Assembly (NCBI GenBank): GCA_019911985.1
Contig: JAIOJO010000499.1
Location: 1-6,322 of the forward strand
Reading direction: 5' to 3'
Source of the DNA: Sulfuricellaceae bacterium
Lineage (GTDB): Bacteria; Pseudomonadota; Gammaproteobacteria; Burkholderiales; UBA9220
Length of the DNA stretch: 6,322 nt
Of the stretch, positions 1 through 5,314 are shown in pieces; the stretch's first letter is position 1; the number at the start of each line of letters is the position of its first letter. Position numbers and translations under genes: made by a program. The notes beneath the pieces were generated by a model. The model was not told the DNA's origin. It was given only the letters and a program-made list of their open reading frames with translations, and made no database searches.

Positions 1-674
1 GTACCCTGAGCGCCCGCGTTGATTTTGACCGGCAAAATTTTGGCCGCCGGGGCCAAACCGGAAACGCCCAGGCCATTGTTTTGCGCCGCCGCAATAATTC
101 CTGCCACACGGGTGCCATGGCCCAATAGATCCTGCGGGGAGGCGTTACCGTTGATGGGGTCGTCGCCATAATTTTTGCCGTTACTTAGCAAGTTGGGCAT
201 AAGGTCCGGGTGCGTTAAATCGACGCCCGTATCGATCACGGCGACGACGACGCCGCTCCCTCGGCCCAACGCCCATAGGGTTCTATCACCGATAACCGGC
301 AGCCACCATTGATTAATGTAGGACGGGTCGTTTGGCGGAGGCGGCACCGTTTCTTCGAAGTGCCCGAGATAATTCGGTTCGGCATACAGCACATTGGGGT
401 CTTGCTTGATCGCCGCGATTTGGTCTTGAATATCCGCCCACTTGCTCCGGCCTGCCGCCCGGGCAAGCTTGCCCGCCACGCGCACCACTTCGGTATGCCG
501 GTTGACCCGACGCGCAACGGCGCCATGGTCGGCAAAGCGGTTCAGCGTTTTGTACTTGACGATGATTTCATCGGGCACCTGGATTTCGGCTGCGCCGAGA
601 GGCAGCGACATCAGGCCTAGCACAATCAACAATGCCATGCCCACGGCCCTATATGGGATTCGGCTTAAGTACAT
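1..674 (-). CDS. Secreted subtilisin-like serine protease (peptidase S8), 3' end cut by the window edge
   Basis: The first 224 residues are visible and the reading frame is open to the left edge. Residues 1-29 form a signal peptide: basic start, hydrophobic run around 13-24, cleavage probably after GAA at 27-29. Residues about 33-102 look like an I9-type propeptide/inhibitor domain, opening with VPDEIIVKYK and closing with the characteristic VLYAEPNY. The S8 domain follows: the Asp motif AVIDTGVDLTHPDL has catalytic Asp148, and GHGTRVAGIIAA has catalytic His186. The next segment, NNGLGVSGLAP, is also typical of the family. The catalytic Ser and oxyanion Asn lie beyond the window. The protein is expected to be exported to the periplasm or outside the cell and activated by removal of the propeptide. 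The ATG at 674 lies 8 bases after the stop of the upstream gene, so the two are probably co-transcribed. No strong ribosome binding site is seen, and Met13 is a possible alternative start. The family is certain; the substrate is unknown. Confidence 0.93.
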   Translation of the reverse strand, partial: MYLSRIPYRAVGMALLIVLGLMSLPLGAAEIQVPDEIIVKYKTLNRFADHGAVARRVNRHTEVVRVAGKLARAAGRSKWADIQDQIAAIKQDPNVLYAEPNYLGHFEETVPPPPNDPSYINQWWLPVIGDRTLWALGRGSGVVVAVIDTGVDLTHPDLMPNLLSNGKNYGDDPINGNASPQDLLGHGTRVAGIIAAAQNNGLGVSGLAPAAKILPVKINAGAQG

Positions 675-682
675 ACTAGCTA

Positions 683-1450
683 TTACCGCTTCACAAAAGG
701 ATTGGCGGTTGGCTGTACGCCAGCCTGCTGCGCCGCCTGGATGGCTTCAAGCAGCGTGCGCCCCTGAATCGGCGGTGCAGACGGCGGCGTTTCTGGCGCA
801 GTCGGCTGCGCCGCCGGGGCCTGTTGCGGAGCTTGCGCTGGGGCAGCCGCCGCCGGCTGAGGAGCGGCCGCTAGTCCGGGCGGGGGCGGCGTGACCGGCG
901 CGACGGCTATAGGCTCAATACCCGGAACCGATGTGGGTACCGAGGGCGGCAAGACAACCGGCTCCTGAACAACAGGGGCGATAGGCCCGGAGGCTATCCG
1001 ATCCCGCTTCGCGGCGAAGGTCACGGGGTAGCGCTGCCCCCCGCCTTCCATCACGATGCTTTTATCCGACAATTCGGCCAAGGTATACGGCCCCACCGCC
1101 TGGCCAACAGCCACCACAACAAAAGGTCTGGCATTGGACTCAGGCATTAACTTTTTGAGTCCCGGGCTGAGTTTAAGGATGGCTCTCTTATAGCTACCGA
1201 CGGACATCACCCCATAAACCTCGATATCCCCCGAATTTAAAGGGGGAACAGGCGGGACAACCGGTTTTTCGGGCCAAGGCTGCCGCTGCGGGTCGAAAAC
1301 ATTCTTTTCGTATATGTCGGAATAATTGGCTTTAGCGGCCACATTGGTGTCTGCTGCAGGTGTTGCGCCGCACGCGGCAGCATAACCAAGCAGCGCCAGA
1401 ATTATGCTCCAGAGCAATAGGTTAGAAGGAAATTTAGCAAATCGAGTCAT
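683..1450 (-). CDS. Membrane- or lipid-anchored GspC/PilP-like periplasmic protein with Pro/Ala-rich tail
   Basis: A 255-residue protein. Residues 9-27 are a hydrophobic signal or anchor segment ending in AAAC; Cys27 could be a lipid-attachment site, although Ala at -3 makes a weak lipobox. Residues 46-61 (IYEKNVFDPQRQPWPE) resemble the short conserved segment that follows the membrane anchor in GspC-type proteins. Residues about 74-138 resemble the small beta homology region shared by GspC and PilP: an IEVYGVMSVG strand, an AILKLSP strand, a VVAVGQAVGPYTLAEL turn and a final strand ending YPVTF. From about 139 to 228 the protein is low-complexity Pro/Ala/Val/Gln, and it ends in a short predicted helix and NPFVKR. 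There is no PDZ domain as in classical GspC. An in-frame ATG at 1507 would add 19 residues, but these are polar and sit before the signal segment, so the ATG at 1450 is preferred; neither start has a good ribosome binding site. The S8 protease gene starts 8 bases downstream. Assignment to the GspC/PilP-like family is by pattern only; a role in secretion is inferred. Confidence 0.6.
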   Translation of the reverse strand: MTRFAKFPSNLLLWSIILALLGYAAACGATPAADTNVAAKANYSDIYEKNVFDPQRQPWPEKPVVPPVPPLNSGDIEVYGVMSVGSYKRAILKLSPGLKKLMPESNARPFVVVAVGQAVGPYTLAELSDKSIVMEGGGQRYPVTFAAKRDRIASGPIAPVVQEPVVLPPSVPTSVPGIEPIAVAPVTPPPPGLAAAPQPAAAAPAQAPQQAPAAQPTAPETPPSAPPIQGRTLLEAIQAAQQAGVQPTANPFVKR

Positions 1451-1562
1451 ATGGCAAAGGCCGCCGTTATGTGCGACATTTTTCTCTCTATAGTAGTCCA
1501 ATACCATTGGGCAGTCCCGGCGCTCGCCTCAAAGGAAAGCCTCATACCTGCTCTGTTTCGCA

Positions 1563-1588
1563 CCCCTCCCCCACCTGCGGGGGAGGGG
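1563..1588. repeat. GC-rich perfect palindrome, REP-like intergenic element
   Basis: CCCCTCCCCC and GGGGGAGGGG form a perfect 10-bp stem around a 6-base loop, followed by a second G-rich run (1591-1600, GGGGGAGAGG). This composition matches the dispersed CCCTCTCCC/GGGAGAGGG-type extragenic palindromes common in proteobacteria. It lies about 63 bases after the stop of the adhesin-E-like gene and could stabilise or end that transcript. No T-run follows on the minus strand, so it is not a classical intrinsic terminator. Only one copy is in the window, so its repeat nature is inferred. Confidence 0.6.
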
Positions 1589-1651
1589 CCGGGGGAGAGG
1601 CAATCCAATACCCGTTTTATGTCAAATTAGGAATTACATGCCGCCAAGGCG

Positions 1652-2083
1652 CTACTGTTTCCCAGGCTTATAGTTGCAAGCCTGATTAATCGCCTCATCT
1701 TCCATCGTATTCGGTATAGCCGCCTGTGGCCCTGCAGCACCCAACAACCCGCCGCCCGTTCCGCTCACTGAATACGTCTGGGTATTCCCCAAGAAATATT
1801 TGCCGTTAGCTACAATTAAGCGCTGCGCGCACTCCAAATAATATTGCCGCTCCAAGCTATCGTAGGGCTTGTTAACAAACGGAAAAATCTGCTTTTTATC
1901 ATAAACGTAGCGAAAACGGGCATTAACCACGTCCCCTTCCCGCTGGAAAGTTTGCGTATCCATAAAAAGGCGGTATTTGCCCTGTGTTGTTGTGGCAACT
2001 GGCAGCCAAACGTCTTCGGCAAAAGCCTGGTGCGCAAACAGGCTTAATGTTAAAGCGATGCCTACCCATGATATTAGTTTCAT
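1652..2083 (-). CDS. Exported surface-adhesin-E-like protein
   Basis: A 143-residue protein. Residues 1-22 are a clear signal peptide (MKLIS, hydrophobic core, cleavage after AFA). The mature part begins EDVWLPVATT and continues with YRLFMDTQTFQREGDVV at 37-53, a run of beta strands, YDSLERQYYLECAQR at 74-88, and IPNTMEDEAINQAC at 123-136. This order is the pattern of small exported proteins annotated as surface-adhesin protein E: Trp near the mature start, an Asp-containing strand, a Y-x-S segment followed by Cys, and a C-terminal helix ending in Cys. Cys85 and Cys136 are the only mature cysteines and may form a disulfide. A Gly/Ala-rich patch lies at 108-122. The frame is open upstream to an ATG at 2152, but the ATG at 2083 is chosen because it has a good ribosome binding site and starts the signal peptide directly. 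The function of this family is poorly defined; location in the periplasm or at the outer surface is inferred. Confidence 0.7.
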   Translation of the reverse strand: MKLISWVGIALTLSLFAHQAFAEDVWLPVATTTQGKYRLFMDTQTFQREGDVVNARFRYVYDKKQIFPFVNKPYDSLERQYYLECAQRLIVANGKYFLGNTQTYSVSGTGGGLLGAAGPQAAIPNTMEDEAINQACNYKPGKQ

Positions 2084-2389
2084 CCTGAAAAACCCCTTAA
2101 ATTTATTTAGCAATGTCACGCCAAACGCAATATCGAACAGCAGAAAATACAAGCGGACAAGCCTTGGAGGCGCAGAAACTCGATATACAACCGCCTACCT
2201 GACCCGCCAGTATAACTCAAACAATAGCTCGAAAATCAGCCTTCGAGGCTCGTGACCGACAAGGACAGATCCATTCGACATCGAGTCGCTACTGCCCGGT
2301 TAATTCAAGGAGCGAAGTTCGGAAACCCTATGGCTGAAGCAGATATGCTACACCCTCATACCCCACTACCTAACGTGGTTACTAGATTA
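2084..2389. other. Intergenic stretch without a recognisable gene
   Basis: About 306 bases lie between the fcl stop and the adhesin-E-like start. No convincing protein or RNA gene is seen. The part nearest 2083 is AT-rich on the minus strand (around 2095-2110) and probably carries the promoter of the adhesin-E-like gene, but no clear -35/-10 pair can be named. A small perfect hairpin lies at 2238-2250 (AGCCT/AGGCT, 3-base loop); on the minus strand it is followed by GATTTT, which is too weak to call a terminator. The short plus-strand ORF at 2330-2404 is not supported. Confidence 0.5.
2093..2098 (-). promoter_or_regulatory. Ribosome binding site of the adhesin-E-like gene
   Basis: AAGGGG on the minus strand lies 9 bases before the ATG at 2083. 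It supports this start over the in-frame ATG at 2152. Confidence 0.65.
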
Positions 2390-3349
2390 TCAAGCCCGTC
2401 TTAGAAAATCCTGATAGGAATTGGCGATACCGTCCTTCAAGCCGACTTTCGGGCGCCAGCCCAGACCTGTCAGGCGGGCCACGTCCAGCAATTTTTGCGG
2501 CGTACCGTCAGGCTTCGAAGTATCCCACTCGATTTCCCCTTCATAGCCAACCGCGTCGCGCACCATACCGGCCAAGTCGCGAATGGTCAGGTCTTCCCCG
2601 CAGCCGATATTGATCAACGGCGGCTGATCGGCGGATTCGCAAATCTCGCTATACTTTTCTTCAGGCAGATCCGCCAGGAAAATGGTGGCATCCGCCATAT
2701 CATCGCTGAAGAGAAATTCCCGCCTTGGCCGTCCCGTGCCCCAGGCCGTCACGGTGGGGCGGGAGTTCACCTTGGCTTCGTGCATTTTCCGAATCAGCGC
2801 CGGCATCACATGAGACTTTTCCAGGTCGTAGTTGTCGCCGGGCCCATACAGATTGGTTGGCATAACCGCCAGATAGCGTGTGCCGTACTGCCGATTGTAG
2901 GCCCAGCACATTTCAATGCCGGCGATTTTCGCCACCGCATAGGGCTGGTTGGTCTTCTCCAGCGGCCCCGTCAGTAGGTATTCCTCCTTGATGGGCTGCG
3001 GACATTCGCGCGGGTAAATGCAGGACGAACCAAGAAACACCAGCCGCCGCACTCCTGCCAGCCAGGCGCCGTGAATCACATTGGTCTGGATGGCAAGGTT
3101 GTGATAGATGAATTCCGCCGGGTAGGTCGAGTTGGCGAGGATGCCCCCGACCTTTGCCGCCGCCAGGAATACGTAGTCCGGCTTTTCACTCTGGAAAAAC
3201 GCATGCACCGCACCCTGGTCGGTCAGGTCGAGTTCGGCATGAGTGCGGGTGAGCAGGTTGGCGTGGCCTGTCGCTTGCAAGCGACGCACGATCGCCGAAC
3301 CGACCAGACCGCGATGCCCGGCAACGTAGATTCTTGCATCTTGTTTCAT
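2390..3349 (-). CDS. fcl: GDP-L-fucose synthase (GDP-4-keto-6-deoxymannose 3,5-epimerase/4-reductase)
   Basis: This 319-residue enzyme is of normal family length. It converts GDP-4-keto-6-deoxy-D-mannose to GDP-L-fucose by 3,5-epimerisation and NADPH-dependent 4-reduction in the cytoplasm. The N-terminal Rossmann motif is GHRGLVGS (Gly11, Gly14, Gly17). The GSSCIYP segment contains Ser108 and Cys110, PYAVAK contains Tyr137 and Lys141, and His180 follows in YDLEKSH. These match the Ser/Tyr/Lys reductase triad and the Cys/His epimerase pair known from the E. coli enzyme, shifted by one residue. NLYGPGDNYD and the C-terminal GWRPKVGLKDGI are also typical. All key residues are present, so the enzyme should be active. 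It uses the product of gmd (4204-5289) and is the last gene of that unit, 30 bases after the HepT-like gene. The ATG at 3349 has only a distant GGGAAG as a possible ribosome binding site. The gene is also known as wcaG. Confidence 0.96.
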   Translation of the reverse strand: MKQDARIYVAGHRGLVGSAIVRRLQATGHANLLTRTHAELDLTDQGAVHAFFQSEKPDYVFLAAAKVGGILANSTYPAEFIYHNLAIQTNVIHGAWLAGVRRLVFLGSSCIYPRECPQPIKEEYLLTGPLEKTNQPYAVAKIAGIEMCWAYNRQYGTRYLAVMPTNLYGPGDNYDLEKSHVMPALIRKMHEAKVNSRPTVTAWGTGRPRREFLFSDDMADATIFLADLPEEKYSEICESADQPPLINIGCGEDLTIRDLAGMVRDAVGYEGEIEWDTSKPDGTPQKLLDVARLTGLGWRPKVGLKDGIANSYQDFLRRA

Positions 3350-3379
3350 GTTTATTGAACTAGCTTCCCAGATTTGAAG

Positions 3380-3874
3380 TCATGGCGACTCAAGCCCATC
3401 GAATGTCTTCACCAACTGCCGGCGAATTTCCCGATAGGCGTCCGCCAGCAGAAAGACATTTTCATGCGCGGACAACAGGGCACTCGCCAGTTCCGCTGGG
3501 TCGTTCACGTATTCGTGAACCATACGATTGCGCAGCTTTCGCAGCGCCATCCAGGTATCCGCGGATTTCAACAGCCCGAGTTTTTCCGCGCGGTCGAGGT
3601 TTTCCAACATGGCGCCCGATCTTTCGCCCATGACGCCAAGAAAAACCGGCAACAACTTGTCGCCCAGAGTATCCTGCAACCTCCCGAAACGAGCCACGAA
3701 TGCGTCAACCCGTACCGACAGATCATCGTCCTGCGGAAGCAACCGGATGGTCGCGTCGTCCAATGGCACGGCAAACAGGCTGGCATCAATACGCTGGAGG
3801 TATTCCAGTTCAAGGGCACAGATTTTCAGCAAGGCCCGTAGCCTTCCAGCCACCTCGGGAGAAAGCGCCTTCAC
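3380..3874 (-). CDS. HepT-like HEPN-domain protein (putative toxin of an MntA-HepT pair)
   Basis: A 164-residue, mostly helical protein. The diagnostic HEPN motif is RNRMVHEY at 115-122: Arg115, four residues, His120, one residue, Tyr122 (Rx4HxY). In characterised MntA-HepT systems the Arg and His belong to the RNase active site and the Tyr is the residue AMPylated by the MntA antitoxin. The segment before it (VDAFVARFGRLQDTLGDKLLP, about 56-76, and ENLDRAEKLGLL, about 91-102) matches a branch of HepT-like proteins that are longer than the usual 130-145 residues. The start is GTG, and it overlaps the stop of the nucleotidyltransferase gene by four bases (GTGA), so translation is probably coupled. 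The fcl gene begins 30 bases downstream. The family is well supported. Toxin activity is inferred from the family; a non-toxic, substrate-binding partner role of the HI0074 type is the alternative. Confidence 0.85.
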   Translation of the reverse strand: MKALSPEVAGRLRALLKICALELEYLQRIDASLFAVPLDDATIRLLPQDDDLSVRVDAFVARFGRLQDTLGDKLLPVFLGVMGERSGAMLENLDRAEKLGLLKSADTWMALRKLRNRMVHEYVNDPAELASALLSAHENVFLLADAYREIRRQLVKTFDGLESP

Positions 3875-4170
3875 AGTCCTATCCCCTGTTCGCGGGCAAT
3901 CCGGTGGATAGGTTGTTCGGGAGTGGAAGGCGTTACCAGCACCACATCCACCCGTCTGCCACCCAGCCGCCGTTGCAACCGCGCCGCCAGATCAGCGGCA
4001 GTAAACGCCAAACGCTCCACGGTGGAGGATGTTTCGACCAGCAGGTCGATATCGCCTCCCCGCGCCTCGTCATTCAATCTGGAGCCGAACAGCTTGACTG
4101 TGACGGGGTCGTGAAAGTATTCCTCAACCGTATGGCGAATGATGCCGGCTTGTTCCGCTGAGAGTCGCAT
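3871..4170 (-). CDS. MntA-like minimal nucleotidyltransferase (putative antitoxin)
   Basis: A 99-residue protein with the minimal nucleotidyltransferase fold. The motif FGSRLNDEARGGDIDLLVE at 28-46 gives Gly29-Ser30, then the metal-binding Asp40 and Asp42. The third acidic residue is Asp75 in RRVDVVLV. The spacing is GS, nine residues, DxD, as in the GGDID subgroup, one residue shorter than the more usual GSx10DxD. In known MntA-HepT systems this protein transfers AMP groups to the HEPN partner and neutralises it. The catalytic residues are complete. The gene starts 33 bases after gmd, has a strong GAGGAG ribosome binding site (4175-4180), and overlaps the HepT-like gene by four bases. Base composition looks like that of gmd and fcl, so there is no sign of very recent entry from an unlike genome. 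The family is secure; the antitoxin role is inferred. Confidence 0.88.
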   Translation of the reverse strand: MRLSAEQAGIIRHTVEEYFHDPVTVKLFGSRLNDEARGGDIDLLVETSSTVERLAFTAADLAARLQRRLGGRRVDVVLVTPSTPEQPIHRIAREQGIGL

Positions 4171-4174
4171 GCTA

Positions 4175-4180
4175 CTCCTC
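4175..4180 (-). promoter_or_regulatory. Strong ribosome binding site of the MntA-like gene
   Basis: GAGGAG on the minus strand, with 4 bases (TAGC) to the ATG at 4170. It is a better match than anything before gmd or fcl, which suggests the pair has its own translation signal even if it is transcribed with gmd. Confidence 0.65.
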
Positions 4181-4203
4181 GGTGATTTTCCAAAAATATC
4201 CGT

Positions 4204-5289
4204 TTACTCATGGCAATTCAGTACAGCATAGCCATGCTTCTTGACCAGCTCGTCGCGCTCCGCCGCCTTGAGGTCTTCGCGCACCATTTCCGCCACCAAC
4301 TCGTCGAAGGTAATCTTGGGCGTCCAGCCGAGCTTGTCTTTTGCCTTGCTCGGGTCGCCCAGCAAGGTTTCCACCTCGGTAGGCCGGAAGTAGCGGGGAT
4401 CGACCGCCACGATGCATTTACCGGCATGGTCGTAGCCTTTTTCTTCAACCCCGCCGCCCTCCCAACGAACCGTCATGCCGAGTTCTGTGGCGGCGGCATT
4501 GACGAAGTCGCGCACGCTGTATTGCACGCCGGTGGCGATAACGAAATCCTCGGGCTTGTCCTGTTGCAACATCAACCACTGCATTTCCACATAATCCTTG
4601 GCGTGTCCCCAATCGCGCTTGGCATCCAGGTTGCCGAGATACAGGCAGTCCTGCAAGCCCAGCTTGATACGCGCCAGCGCTCGGGTGATCTTGCGGGTGA
4701 CGAAGGTTTCGCCGCGCACCGGAGACTCATGATTGAACAGGATGCCGTTGCAGGCATACATCCCGTAGGCCTCGCGGTAGTTGACGGTAATCCAGTAGGC
4801 ATAGAGCTTGGCAACCGCGTACGGCGAGCGCGGATAAAACGGCGTGGTTTCCGTCTGCGGGGTTTCCTGCACCTTGCCAAACAGCTCCGAGGTCGATGCC
4901 TGGTAAAAGCGCGTCTTCTTTTCCAAGCCGAGAATTCTCACCGCCTCCAAAACCCGTAGCGTTCCCAATGCATCGGAATTCGCCGTATATTCCGGCTCCT
5001 CGAAGGACACAGCCACGTGGCTTTGCGCCGCCAGATTGTAAATCTCATCCGGCTGCACTTGCTGAATAATGCGGATCAGGCTGCTGGAATCGGTCATGTC
5101 GCCGTAGTGCAACACGAAGTTGCGCTGGCTAACGTGCGGGTCCTGGTACAGGTGGTCGATCCTATCGGTATTGAACAGTGAGGCACGGCGCTTGATACCG
5201 TGGACGATATACCCCTTGTTCAGCAGGAACTCCGCTAAATAGGCGCCGTCCTGGCCGGTGACGCCCGTAATAAGTGCTTTTTTCTTCAT
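4204..5289 (-). CDS. gmd: GDP-mannose 4,6-dehydratase
   Basis: A 361-residue cytoplasmic short-chain dehydrogenase/reductase of the extended type. It converts GDP-D-mannose to GDP-4-keto-6-deoxy-D-mannose, the first step of GDP-L-fucose synthesis. The N-terminal cofactor motif is TGVTGQDG at 8-15. GIKRRASLFNTDRIDH (31-46) is the Arg-rich cofactor loop of this family. The catalytic residues are Thr133 and Glu135 in ASTSELFG, Tyr157 in SPYAVAK, and Lys161. NGILFNHESP, DWGHAKDYVEMQW, VDPRYFRPTEVETLLGDP and the C-terminal GWTPKITFDELVAEMV are all family signatures. The length is slightly below the E. coli enzyme (373) because of a shorter loop before VDPRYFRP. The ATG at 5289 has no clear ribosome binding site and lies 25 bases after the stop of the upstream gene, which suggests it is translated from a longer message. 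The product feeds fcl (2390-3349), but two toxin-antitoxin-like genes lie between. Confidence 0.97.
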   Translation of the reverse strand: MKKKALITGVTGQDGAYLAEFLLNKGYIVHGIKRRASLFNTDRIDHLYQDPHVSQRNFVLHYGDMTDSSSLIRIIQQVQPDEIYNLAAQSHVAVSFEEPEYTANSDALGTLRVLEAVRILGLEKKTRFYQASTSELFGKVQETPQTETTPFYPRSPYAVAKLYAYWITVNYREAYGMYACNGILFNHESPVRGETFVTRKITRALARIKLGLQDCLYLGNLDAKRDWGHAKDYVEMQWLMLQQDKPEDFVIATGVQYSVRDFVNAAATELGMTVRWEGGGVEEKGYDHAGKCIVAVDPRYFRPTEVETLLGDPSKAKDKLGWTPKITFDELVAEMVREDLKAAERDELVKKHGYAVLNCHE

Positions 5290-5314
5290 GGTTTGTGCTT
5301 TTAAAATGAAATTT

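Noticed and set aside
683..1507. Longer start at 1507 for the GspC/PilP-like gene
   Set aside because: The extra 19 residues are polar and precede the signal segment, and no ribosome binding site stands before that ATG.
2238..2250. Small hairpin AGCCT-TCG-AGGCT as a possible terminator of the fucose unit
   Set aside because: The stem is only 5 bp, the T-run on the minus strand is short and interrupted, and it lies about 140 bases after the fcl stop.
2330..2404. Short plus-strand ORF of 24 codons beginning ATGGCTGAAGCAG
   Set aside because: The AAGGAG upstream is 17 bases from the ATG, which is too far. The ORF overlaps the end of fcl on the opposite strand and has no recognisable product.
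4210..4959. Long plus-strand open frame opposite gmd, and similar ones opposite fcl, the HepT-like gene and the modular gene
   Set aside because: They are antisense shadows of GC-rich genes with strong family matches on the minus strand, and they show no recognisable domains.
4204..5289. Val in place of Arg in the HESPRRGETF motif of Gmd (residue 191)
   Set aside because: As far as I recall, this position also varies among Gmd enzymes (Leu or Ile in many), and the following Arg192 is kept, so it is not evidence of lost function.
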